From the NCBI GenBank assembly GCA_910586205.1, contig CAJUGD010000015.1:19040-83039 (forward strand): a DNA stretch of 64,000 nucleotides, read 5' to 3'. The DNA is from an uncultured Lachnospiraceae bacterium. GTDB lineage: Bacteria; Bacillota; Clostridia; Lachnospirales; Lachnospiraceae. The notes under the pieces are model-generated. The model ran no database searches. It saw only the letters and a program-made list of their open reading frames with translations, and was not told the origin of the DNA. The translations under genes and the position numbers were made by a program. Shown in pieces: positions 45,286 through 53,585 of this stretch (position 1 is the first letter of the stretch; each line of letters opens with the position of its first letter).

Positions 45286-45389
45286 TTGTGTATCACTCCT
45301 CCTTTCATATTTTTCATTTCATCAAACTGGCCCATATCAAGCCATGCATTTTCGCCAATAGAATAACTCACTACTTGTTCTATTGCATT
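45286..45389 (-). pseudogene. C-terminal remnant of a sugar-1-phosphate nucleotidyltransferase, in frame with neuD
   Basis: Reading the minus strand before the NeuD start gives NAIEQVVSYSIGENAWLDMG and then QFDEMKNM. The last part matches the C-terminus of the complete nucleotidyltransferase at 54751 (EDHWLDMGQLDELEKM). No other part of the enzyme is present; the frame is closed by a TGA beside the stop of the next gene. The remnant has no stop before the NeuD ATG. It is best read as a scar of a gene replacement next to neuD. Confidence 0.7.
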
Positions 45390-45405
45390 AATGATGATAT
45401 TTTGC

Positions 45406-47415
45406 TTAGTTAATCAATTTATAGACCCTAAAATTTGAGTTTTCATATATACAAACCCCGTATGCATCATCCAAATAGAAAGACGGGTTTACTTGCAGAT
45501 TCTGCAGAAAAAAATCAACTCCATTTTGTATTAATTCTTTTGCTGCTTTAAAATCTCCGCTTAATAGTCTTTCGATAATATCTTTTCGTCGCTTTACTTC
45601 CTCTTTATTGGCAGAGTATTTACCATCATTCCAAATATACCGCTCTGAAAAAACGCCGGCAACCATTTCTAATGTCTGACCATTTGAATCAAATATAGAG
45701 TCTATAGCAATAATATCATCTTCTTTTGTATTATTTTTAAGCCATTCATATGCCTCCAGATCAGTTCTTGTGGCATAATATATTTGATGATTTGATTTGT
45801 CTAATTGATTATTCTTACACAAAATCCCCTGTCTGGCTCTTGGATATGCCAGGGCACAAAAACTGCTAAAGTTTAAATAACCAGCGATTATTACTGCTGC
45901 AAGTAAAAAATTTAAATAACAATATTTAATGCGAGAAATGCTTTCAATAGCGTAAAATCCTCCACCAATTCCAAAAGGAATTATGGACATAACAAAATAC
46001 ATTTCACTGCCTCCAACTTGTTTTGTAGTAATTGTCAATATAATACCCCAAATACAAATCGCTGTTGTAATGGCTAAAGTTAAATCAAACTTTTTTTGAA
46101 AAAGTAAATAGATTAGAACTCCTAATGCAACTAAAAATAGTAAAATAGATGCTTTATTAATATTATAGATATACAATATTAATGAAATTATCTTTGTTAT
46201 TTTATTATCAGGAAAACCATAAATACTTTTTAGATTTAAAAAAATCGGTTGTGCAAACGGATTCAATTTAAATGCTTTTGAAACTCCTAAAAATTTCAAT
46301 CCAGAATCAGAGGCAGTAACCTTGCCTGAAATAAAGAGAAAATATACTATCAAAAAAGCGCTAAGCCATATACTGCCAAGCAGCATTCCCCTTTTATAAT
46401 TTTTTTGAAAAATATAATTAACTGCTGCAATTCCAAAGCCAATAAGAACAACAATCCCAACTGGTCCTTTGCATCCTGTTGTCATGGCAACTAAGAGCCC
46501 TGATAGAATTGCTTCTTTTATTGATAAATTTTCTTGCTCTTTTAACTTTAAAAGTTCATAGATAGAAAGCATACCGAAGATATAACCATAGTCATATCCA
46601 AATGGGCAAAAATAAATATGCCATATATATGTTAGCGAAGATCCTTCTGTGAATAATACAATAAATAGGGCTAGGAATAAAAATTCCTTTTTTTTAATCA
46701 ATTTTGAGAACAACGTATATGCAGCAGATACTAATAATATAGCAGGAATAAAGAAAGAGAAATAAAAGCTTAACACGGTTATATTAATGCTTGTAATCTT
46801 GCTGGATTGTGCTAATAATATACTGGAGAAATAATGATAATTAAATGATTCTCCGCATAATCGATAATCCTGTGGCGGAAATCCTTTTGTAAAAGAGATA
46901 TTGTTTCCTATCCAAAAAAGCCAATCTACATAATATCCATTTATATCGATTTCATTAGGGATTGTATTAACAAATGATACTGTTAATAAATCTAATATAA
47001 GAATAAGAAAAATAAATGTAATGCATAAAATCCAGTTGAAATTTGTACTATCTAACTTTATTTCCTTATGTTTTTTGAATATATATATTGCAGAGCTTAA
47101 AAACAGCAAGAAGGATAAAGGAAATGAAAGCGTTTGAGCTTTAAATATAGCAAGAATTAAATACTCAACCAATAATAGGATCAAGCCTAATGCATAACTA
47201 ATGGCAAGAGCCACTATACAATCACCGCTTTTTACCCCCCATAAATGATACGCTGCATATCCAGGCAGTAAAATACAAAGCAGTTGAAAGAGAAAATAGT
47301 TAATGCCCATATGTAATGACAGATTATGAAATATGCAAGTTATCAGCATGAAAAATAATAGCATTATTTGTAGAACAACAAACCATACCCTATTCTTATA
47401 TTTTGAAAATATCAT
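45406..47415 (-). CDS. Multi-pass membrane glycosyltransferase-like protein (GT-C type)
   Basis: 669 aa with about twelve to fourteen hydrophobic spans, followed by a soluble C-terminal part (about residues 545-669). An outer loop has DWLFWIGNNISFTKGFPPQDYRLCGESFNYHYF, a pattern seen in DUF2298/PMT-like GT-C proteins, and YEWLKNNTKEDDIIAIDS is typical of their C-terminal region. Such enzymes use undecaprenyl-phosphate sugars on the outer face. The GtrB-like and flippase-like genes at 50910-52546 would supply the donor. Confidence 0.65.
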   Translation of the reverse strand: MIFSKYKNRVWFVVLQIMLLFFMLITCIFHNLSLHMGINYFLFQLLCILLPGYAAYHLWGVKSGDCIVALAISYALGLILLLVEYLILAIFKAQTLSFPLSFLLFLSSAIYIFKKHKEIKLDSTNFNWILCITFIFLILILDLLTVSFVNTIPNEIDINGYYVDWLFWIGNNISFTKGFPPQDYRLCGESFNYHYFSSILLAQSSKITSINITVLSFYFSFFIPAILLVSAAYTLFSKLIKKKEFLFLALFIVLFTEGSSLTYIWHIYFCPFGYDYGYIFGMLSIYELLKLKEQENLSIKEAILSGLLVAMTTGCKGPVGIVVLIGFGIAAVNYIFQKNYKRGMLLGSIWLSAFLIVYFLFISGKVTASDSGLKFLGVSKAFKLNPFAQPIFLNLKSIYGFPDNKITKIISLILYIYNINKASILLFLVALGVLIYLLFQKKFDLTLAITTAICIWGIILTITTKQVGGSEMYFVMSIIPFGIGGGFYAIESISRIKYCYLNFLLAAVIIAGYLNFSSFCALAYPRARQGILCKNNQLDKSNHQIYYATRTDLEAYEWLKNNTKEDDIIAIDSIFDSNGQTLEMVAGVFSERYIWNDGKYSANKEEVKRRKDIIERLLSGDFKAAKELIQNGVDFFLQNLQVNPSFYLDDAYGVCIYENSNFRVYKLIN

Positions 47416-47498
47416 TTGTTTCTTCCAATCATTAAATATAAATTTTATTTAAAATAAATACACTATTTTTTCATTAGTATCAATCATAAATTTTAACC

Positions 47499-48206
47499 TT
47501 ATCGGTTTCTACACAACACTTCAATCAATTTTTCTTTCATCTCAGCTTTTTCTTCTATTTCCATAATGTCTGTAATCAAAGGTTTTAAATCGTAGTAAAC
47601 TATACGAATCTCATATGAAAGCAAATTTGTATCAAAAATTATATAAGAACATCCTTTTCCATCTCTTTGCTGTCCTAGAGAACCGGGATTAATAATAGTA
47701 CATCCATTTGACAATTTACGTATCATTTTATGGTGGGTATGTCCAGAAAACACAATATTTATTCCTTTATAATCTTCAAAGTTCTGAATTACTGTATCTG
47801 GATAAATTCTTCCGTTTAGTGAATCAGTTATAGTACCATGAAGGAAAACCAGTCGAAGTCCATCTGCTTCAAATTCAAACCTGTCAGAGAATGAATATAA
47901 AAATTCAATATTATCTATACTGATTTTTGAGGACACTTTTTTATACGAATTGCCATATCTTTTTACAAGTTCCTGTTCCTCTCTTTTCCCTTCAAGCAAG
48001 TCCAAAAACATCCGGTCATGATTGCCTAAAAGACATTGAACTTTTTTCTCTCTGAATATTGAAAGAATTTTGTCCGCTTCATAGTAGTATCCAAAAACAT
48101 CTCCGCCAAAAATCAACCTGTCATAAGATATATTCTTAATGTCTTTAAAGAATTGTTCAACAGCATATCTATTACCGTGCACATCCGAAAAAAATATGAT
48201 TTTCAT
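47499..48206 (-). CDS. YfcE/MJ0936-type metallophosphoesterase
   Basis: 235 aa. FSDVHGN, GGDVFGYY, LGNHDRM and FSGHTHHKM are the metal-binding motifs in the family's order, so the active site is complete. Members cleave phosphodiesters or phosphomonoesters of small substrates. Its role in a glycan operon is not evident. Confidence 0.85.
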   Translation of the reverse strand: MKIIFFSDVHGNRYAVEQFFKDIKNISYDRLIFGGDVFGYYYEADKILSIFREKKVQCLLGNHDRMFLDLLEGKREEQELVKRYGNSYKKVSSKISIDNIEFLYSFSDRFEFEADGLRLVFLHGTITDSLNGRIYPDTVIQNFEDYKGINIVFSGHTHHKMIRKLSNGCTIINPGSLGQQRDGKGCSYIIFDTNLLSYEIRIVYYDLKPLITDIMEIEEKAEMKEKLIEVLCRNR

Positions 48207-48222
48207 GTAAAATGATTCCCTC

Positions 48223-49119
48223 TTAATTATTATGAGATTTACTATTCATGGCATCGGAAATATCTTTAAGGGAATCTTCTATTGAATATTGGATAAATGT
48301 GCCTATGGCACATCTTAATTTCGAAATGTCTATATCCCATATAAAACTATCAGCAGGATCTGTATTTTTAGAAAAAACAATTTTAGAATTGCTACGTAAT
48401 ACGGCAATGCACATTTTAGCTAATTCATAATTAGATACTGTTTTCCCAGAAGCCAGATTATAGATTCCACAGGGAATTTCCTTTTTCATTATTTTTTCAA
48501 TAGCAAAAGCAATATCTCTCACATCAATATAATCCTGACATCGGGTTCCTTTTCCTAATAATGTAATGTTATCATCTTTTAAAGCCTGATTCAAAAAAAT
48601 TGGTACAACTGTTTTTACCGGCATACCAGGTCCTATTGGTGAAGGAATCCGCAAATGGATAATATCTATTCCTATTCTTTCTAATTGATTCAATATATAT
48701 TCACCGGCTGCTTTTGTAGCATGATACATGGTGTATGGATTTATATTTGAATTCTCTTTTATAGGAACAATGTTAGGAATTCCGATTATGGGAATACTTG
48801 AAAGGTATATTACTTTTTTTACCTGTTTTTGAATTGCAAGAGTATATATTCTATGAGTCCCCAGACAATTCGTCCGAATAAGCGATTCACTGTCATCCCT
48901 TTTGTTGAGGGATGCCGCAGCATGAATGATTACATCAATTTTCAAATCCATAAATTGGTCAGGAGCTTTCTCCATAGAGATATCCCATGGTATATACCTA
49001 TTAACTTGGATCAAGGATTTCTCCTTTGTTCCAGAACCAATTACATAATGATTTTTCCTAAGTTCTCGTGCAATCCACCCTCCGACAAATCCATTGGACC
49101 CTGTTATGAGCACATTCAT
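48223..49119 (-). CDS. NAD-dependent nucleotide-sugar epimerase/dehydratase
   Basis: 298 aa extended SDR. ITGSNGFVGGWIAREL is the NAD-binding motif and YTMYHATKAAGEY contains the catalytic YxxxK. SPIGPGMP and QDYIDVRDIAFAIEKI are typical of sugar-nucleotide epimerases. The substrate cannot be told. It follows the ATP-grasp gene and precedes the phosphoesterase, with short gaps. Confidence 0.82.
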   Translation of the reverse strand: MNVLITGSNGFVGGWIARELRKNHYVIGSGTKEKSLIQVNRYIPWDISMEKAPDQFMDLKIDVIIHAAASLNKRDDSESLIRTNCLGTHRIYTLAIQKQVKKVIYLSSIPIIGIPNIVPIKENSNINPYTMYHATKAAGEYILNQLERIGIDIIHLRIPSPIGPGMPVKTVVPIFLNQALKDDNITLLGKGTRCQDYIDVRDIAFAIEKIMKKEIPCGIYNLASGKTVSNYELAKMCIAVLRSNSKIVFSKNTDPADSFIWDIDISKLRCAIGTFIQYSIEDSLKDISDAMNSKSHNN

Positions 49120-49143
49120 TTTCCGATAAATTATCCTTTCCGC

Positions 49144-50196
49144 CTATGTGCAATCTAAAGAACCATAGGAAACCTGAAACTTATTCATATTAACAATTTT
49201 ATTCTTGTGCTGCATGTCCTTTGCTGCATTTCCTAATAAGTACATTTCCTCATCATATCGATATACTTCTCCTGATATGATATGAAAACAGGGTTCTATA
49301 GATTCTTCAAAAACATATTCCCGTATCATAGCTTCCACATCACAAAAACCAAAGTTTGCACGAATAGCAGTTGTGCCTGAAAATCGTACATTTAGTTCAA
49401 AACATACGGGATTTCCGGTTGCATCTAACCGCATTTGAATATTTAATGGTCCACGAGGGTTAAAGGCCATACAGATTTTTTCTGCCTCTCTGCGGATTTT
49501 TTCATTATCCACAATTTCTGCCCATATTGTGGTTCCTTTATTTAACATACGATGCATTATAATCATATCCACAAGGATTCCATTCCGATCACAATAACAT
49601 CCAACTGTATATTCCGAATTATTATCTCCTATATATTCTTCCAAAACATAATTTTGGAGATGTTCAATTTGCTTTAACTGTATATCATTATAAACCATAT
49701 GGATTCCCTTCGAGCTTTTTCCGCAGCGCGGCTTTGCAATAAAAGGAAATTCCACTTTTTCAATAAATTCTTTAACTGCAGCCTTATCCTCTAATATGCA
49801 ATATTGAGGATAATTACATTTATTTTCTTTCAGCCATTGAGCTGTTAAATACTTATCTTGTCCAATAAGTAACTGTTCATAAGAAGAAGACACAAAAACA
49901 GAGTGGGTCTGGCAGCATAGTTCATGAATATGTTCTGCAATTTTTTTAATAATTTCTTCTACCCCTGTTAGGATAATATCTACTTTTCGCTTGTTGCAAA
50001 GGTCTATAAGCCAAGCCATAAAGTCATCATCTGCTGCATAAGGAGACAAGCATGCTTCATCGCACATATACAAGCCTGCAGAAAACGGAGAAATACAGGC
50101 ACCTATGATACACAACTCCATCCTTGATTTTTTTAATGCTTTAATGATACCCTGGCTCACATTACCGCCGACTCCTAATACCAGTACATTTATCAT
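49144..50196 (-). CDS. ATP-grasp ligase (carbamoyl-phosphate-synthase-like fold)
   Basis: 350 aa. LGVGGNVSQGIIKAL opens a pre-ATP-grasp domain; FPFIAKPRCGKSSKGIHMV is the ATP-binding loop; CFELNVRFSGTTAIRANFG the metal-binding and catalytic end. Such proteins in glycan clusters join an amino acid or another acid to an amino sugar. Lying 14 nt downstream of a NeuD-like acyltransferase, it probably adds an acyl substituent. Confidence 0.83.
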   Translation of the reverse strand: MINVLVLGVGGNVSQGIIKALKKSRMELCIIGACISPFSAGLYMCDEACLSPYAADDDFMAWLIDLCNKRKVDIILTGVEEIIKKIAEHIHELCCQTHSVFVSSSYEQLLIGQDKYLTAQWLKENKCNYPQYCILEDKAAVKEFIEKVEFPFIAKPRCGKSSKGIHMVYNDIQLKQIEHLQNYVLEEYIGDNNSEYTVGCYCDRNGILVDMIIMHRMLNKGTTIWAEIVDNEKIRREAEKICMAFNPRGPLNIQMRLDATGNPVCFELNVRFSGTTAIRANFGFCDVEAMIREYVFEESIEPCFHIISGEVYRYDEEMYLLGNAAKDMQHKNKIVNMNKFQVSYGSLDCT

Positions 50197-50210
50197 ATTT
50201 TATCCTCGAT

Positions 50211-50870
50211 CTATAGTTTAAATTGAAGACTATTTTTTCCCTCTAGTTTATAACTTCTAGGAGGCGTATATACGCTCCATGCATCTGTGGTATGAGAGAT
50301 ATATGCGCCAGCGCCTACCAATGTTCCATCATTGATTTCAATATTATTTTTTATTGTAGAATTAGCTCCAAACATGCAGAAGTCATGTATCACTATATTT
50401 CCGGCAACAGCCGTTGAAATAGTAAAAAAATTATAATTGCCCACATGGGTGTCATGAGCCACATGGGCTGCCGGCCAAAATATATTTCCGTTTCCAATTT
50501 CTGTGTTTTGCCCAATTATAACGCCTTCCATAAAAATATTTCCATAACCGATTTTTTGAGATTGAATCAACGCTGTGGGATGGCAATAACTTGCAATGGA
50601 ATATCCCCGTTTTCTTGCAGATTCCATCTTTTCTTTTCGAACCTGATTCATTTTTGTATAGCCGATACAAAAGAGAATGCTGTGTTCATCTGGAGTAAAA
50701 TAATTCTCCAAATCCTCAAAAGCATACACAGAATACCCCCCCCTATGGTTTTCCAGTAAATATTTCTTATCTACACAAAACCCTTTTATAGTTACTTCTG
50801 AATCTTGTTTCAGCAAATGAAACATTTGCATTGCAAACTGTTCTAAACCAAAAATTATTATATTTTTCAT
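50211..50870 (-). CDS. PglD/NeuD-like acyltransferase with an in-frame G8 tract
   Basis: 219 aa, complete. An N-terminal PglD-like domain (IIFGLEQFAMQMFHLL) is followed by a left-handed beta-helix (MEGVIIGQNTEIGNGNIFWP) with the active-site His in HVAHDTHVGNYNFF. The tract 50736-50743 encodes R-G-G of ENHRGGYSV near residue 44 and is in frame, so the gene is on as read. Loss or gain of one G would stop it early, before the catalytic domain. Confidence 0.87.
   Translation of the reverse strand: MKNIIIFGLEQFAMQMFHLLKQDSEVTIKGFCVDKKYLLENHRGGYSVYAFEDLENYFTPDEHSILFCIGYTKMNQVRKEKMESARKRGYSIASYCHPTALIQSQKIGYGNIFMEGVIIGQNTEIGNGNIFWPAAHVAHDTHVGNYNFFTISTAVAGNIVIHDFCMFGANSTIKNNIEINDGTLVGAGAYISHTTDAWSVYTPPRSYKLEGKNSLQFKL
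50736..50743 (-). repeat. G8 tract (coding strand), in-frame state
   Basis: Eight C on the plus strand, eight G in the gene, followed by TATTC. With 8 G the acyltransferase is complete. The position, about residue 44 of 219, is early enough that any non-multiple-of-three change would abolish it. Confidence 0.85.
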
Positions 50871-50909
50871 GTTCTTTTAGTCAGCCTCCATGATTTCGTC
50901 CCGCTTAAT

Positions 50910-51851
50910 TTAACCTTTTTCTACATTAATCATTTCCTTAATTACATATTGAGGAGAATTATTAATACAAATAAATATCCTTCCAATATATTCTCCAAGC
51001 ATTCCAAGCATTAACATTATCAGCCCACTGGAAAATAAAATAACTGCCATCATGGAACTGTATCCAATAAGCACTTTTGGGATAAGGAGTTTTTTGATAA
51101 TAATGTACATCCCAAACAGAAAGCCCCACAGTGCAAACAAAAACCCTAAAATCGATGCGATCCGCAAAGGTTTTACAGAAAAAGAGGTAAATCCATTTGC
51201 AAAAAGGGAAATAGATTTTGCTAAAGAAAATCCGGAGGCATTATTATCTGCACGGTTCCTATTTTCCATAGGAATTTTTTTAATTCTTTTTGTAACCCTT
51301 ACTATTAACCCTTCAAGAAACGGAAATGGATTTTGATATTTTATTACTTCATCACATACAAAACGTTTCATTGCACTTAAATTTTCAAATCGAAGCCCTC
51401 TGGGTTTATCAAGCATAATCTCAGATACAAAAAGATTTATATTACTTCCAAATTTTTTAAATAAAGATTCTTTCTTTACTAGATATTCTGCTGTTGTAAC
51501 ATCACATTCATCTCTTTCCAAAGGGATCAATAAATCCCAAAGTCTATATACAGGACTTTGAAAATCATCATCCAGATTAATAACATAATCACCTTTAACA
51601 ACAGAATATCCGGCAAGTACGGCAGAATGCTTCCCCATATTTTTAGATAAATTTATTACCTTTATTTTAAAGTTAGTTTCTGCAAGTTTTTTTAGGATAT
51701 CATATACCTGATCAGGAGAACTGTCATTTATTGTAATAATTTCGTAGTCATAGGAATCCTTTTGAGATACTGTTTCTATAATCTCTTGTATTACTTTTTC
51801 GATTGTCTCCTCACTTCGATAACATGGTATTACAAAACTTAGCAATTTCAT
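50910..51851 (-). CDS. GtrB/DPM1-like undecaprenyl-phosphate glycosyltransferase
   Basis: 313 aa. LSFVIPCYRSEETIEKVI and VINLDDDFQSP (DDD metal site) mark a GT2 catalytic domain; SKNMGKHSAVLAGYSVVKGDYVINLDDD is the DPM1/GtrB arrangement. Two membrane spans lie at the C-terminus (SILGFLFALWGFLFGMYIII; VILFSSGLIMLMLGMLGEYIG). It would transfer a sugar from a nucleotide to undecaprenyl phosphate on the inner membrane face, for flipping by the small proteins at 51868 and 52205. Confidence 0.88.
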   Translation of the reverse strand: MKLLSFVIPCYRSEETIEKVIQEIIETVSQKDSYDYEIITINDSSPDQVYDILKKLAETNFKIKVINLSKNMGKHSAVLAGYSVVKGDYVINLDDDFQSPVYRLWDLLIPLERDECDVTTAEYLVKKESLFKKFGSNINLFVSEIMLDKPRGLRFENLSAMKRFVCDEVIKYQNPFPFLEGLIVRVTKRIKKIPMENRNRADNNASGFSLAKSISLFANGFTSFSVKPLRIASILGFLFALWGFLFGMYIIIKKLLIPKVLIGYSSMMAVILFSSGLIMLMLGMLGEYIGRIFICINNSPQYVIKEMINVEKG

Positions 51852-51867
51852 TAAAAATTCTCCTACA

Positions 51868-52212
51868 TTAGAATTGAAAAATAATAATACCTAAAATAAT
51901 GATCAAAAGACCTGTACATTTTCGTTTGTTTAGTCGTTCTTTAAAAAAGAGCCGTCCCAATACTGCGATCCAGATATATCCTGTTGTCTCCAAAATGGCA
52001 CCTATAGAAAGCGGAAGACTTTTATAAGCAAATGCTATTAATAATGTAGAAAACAAAAATAATGTATAAGCAGTAACTACTAATCTGTTTAAATATTCCT
52101 TTTTTTTGTCAGCATATATTTTTTCCGCGCTTTTCTTTAACAGTACCTGGGACAAAGATGATAAGAATATTGCAGCTAAAAACAAAAATAAACTTTCCGT
52201 TTTGTTACTCAT
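51868..52212 (-). CDS. Small EamA/SMR-type flippase subunit (ArnE/ArnF-like)
   Basis: 114 aa with four hydrophobic spans, the second including ILETTGYIWIAVLGRLFFKERL, the drug/metabolite-transporter pattern (ExxxG and a late K-E-R). The length equals ArnE/ArnF (about 110). It overlaps the next gene by 8 nt, as expected for a heterodimer that flips undecaprenyl-phosphate sugars. Confidence 0.8.
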   Translation of the reverse strand: MSNKTESLFLFLAAIFLSSLSQVLLKKSAEKIYADKKKEYLNRLVVTAYTLFLFSTLLIAFAYKSLPLSIGAILETTGYIWIAVLGRLFFKERLNKRKCTGLLIIILGIIIFQF

Positions 52213-52546
52213 TTGACTTCACCATGAAATAAATACCGCAAATAATTACCAGCCCTCCTATAATATTACAGACTGTAACACTTTCTCCGAAAATAAATTT
52301 TCCCCATAATAAGCCCCAGATGACAGTAACTGCCTTATTTGCATATGCAGTTATTAATGAAATATTTTTTAGTAACTGCTGCCAGACAATGGCGTAAATT
52401 CCCAATATAATCAGAGCCAAGCTATAGTAAAAGAAAAAAAATGGAGATAAAAATGGATGAGAGGAAGCTAATTTTGAACATATTCCCCCTAAAGAATATA
52501 AAAACATTATGGATTGTAGACAAAAATAGTTCTTAAACAGTTTCAT
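52205..52546 (-). CDS. Small EamA/SMR-type flippase subunit (partner of 51868)
   Basis: 113 aa with four spans; TVIWGLLWGKFIFGESVTV has the usual helix-turn with a Gly-Glu end. It starts inside the acyltransferase gene's 3' end (14 nt overlap) and overlaps the next subunit. Together with the GtrB-like GT2 it makes a donor-flipping module. Confidence 0.8.
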   Translation of the reverse strand: MKLFKNYFCLQSIMFLYSLGGICSKLASSHPFLSPFFFFYYSLALIILGIYAIVWQQLLKNISLITAYANKAVTVIWGLLWGKFIFGESVTVCNIIGGLVIICGIYFMVKSNE

Positions 52547-53585
52547 TATTTTTCTCCATAAAGTTAACTATTAACCGATATAAGGGCAGTTCTATCCAAT
52601 AATACAATGCTGCTGAAAATAGGAATGTTACTCCTAAAAAAAATGCCATTAATATCTTTTCATCTATTTTTAACCATTTTTTTATTAAACACAAAAAAAT
52701 TAAAAGCGGGAAATGCCATAAATACATTTCAAAGGATATTGCCCCTAATCTATTCCACCAGCGCCCTTTAATAAGTGAATCTAAGCATAAAGATAACATA
52801 AAAACAGACGGAAATAGCAAAAAAGTAAATATTCCCCAAGGATTATCGTAAAACACCGGATAATTTATGAATGCCGCTGTTCCACATATACCTATTATAC
52901 TCAAAGAACTTACAAGTAATTTTCTGTGTGGAATATTTTTGTATATATCGCATAGTAAAACTCCACAAAAAAAGGCTGCATATCCTCTTCCTGAATAATA
53001 ATTAAAAAATGGAAGATTTATATTATAATCAATTATACTTATCCCTAACAATGAGAGACCTATAAACCAATAGATTGTACAAAGTTCCCATTTTTGACAT
53101 AACCATTGTATTTGCCAAAAAATCACATAACAAATAAAAATCACACACAAATACCAAGTAGGGTTATTCACTGCCAATCCGGAGCTCAAAATACCCCCCC
53201 CCGTATGGATAAGCAGTACACTGGTTAATAATTTCCATAGTCCTGGTACTAAATCCAAAAGCCACTCCCCTGTTATCGTTTTATAAAGCAAAAGTATTCC
53301 GGCTGAAATAAGGGTACTTAAAATTGACATAGGATAGAGACGTATTATTTTTTTGGTTATGTACCCTTTAAAGCTATTAAACTGAAAATTCGAATTTCCA
53401 TATGCACAAAGAAACCCTGAAATAATAAAGAAAAATTCCACAATATATCCCAAATAAATAGTTCCGCCATAAAAGTTTACTTTTGTGAACCTTATTCCTG
53501 TTATCTGCTGGTAGTGATGTAATACAATTAGTATGGCAAACAAAAATTTTAGGATATCTATGCCATAAAAGTGCTTTTTACTCAT
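52533..53585 (-). CDS. Membrane acyltransferase, Acyl_transf_3 family (OatA/OafA N-domain type)
   Basis: 350 aa with about ten hydrophobic spans. FYGIDILKFLFAILIVLHHY holds the R/K-x10-H start with the catalytic histidine pair, and VVEFFFIISGFLCAYG-like sequence (IVEFFFIISGFL) is the conserved F-F-I-x-S-G-F. It O-acetylates glycans or lipids outside. The start overlaps the restored DegT stop as ATGA. A nine-G tract at 53194-53202 codes for the GGG of HTGGGILSSG in an outer loop, in frame as read. Confidence 0.88.
   Translation of the reverse strand: MSKKHFYGIDILKFLFAILIVLHHYQQITGIRFTKVNFYGGTIYLGYIVEFFFIISGFLCAYGNSNFQFNSFKGYITKKIIRLYPMSILSTLISAGILLLYKTITGEWLLDLVPGLWKLLTSVLLIHTGGGILSSGLAVNNPTWYLCVIFICYVIFWQIQWLCQKWELCTIYWFIGLSLLGISIIDYNINLPFFNYYSGRGYAAFFCGVLLCDIYKNIPHRKLLVSSLSIIGICGTAAFINYPVFYDNPWGIFTFLLFPSVFMLSLCLDSLIKGRWWNRLGAISFEMYLWHFPLLIFLCLIKKWLKIDEKILMAFFLGVTFLFSAALYYWIELPLYRLIVNFMEKNNETV
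53194..53202 (-). repeat. G9 tract (coding strand), in-frame state, in the acyltransferase
   Basis: Nine C on the plus strand, followed in the gene by TATTTTG. In frame as ACG GGG GGG GGT ATT TTG. A change of one base would truncate the protein near residue 132 of 350. Confidence 0.85.
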
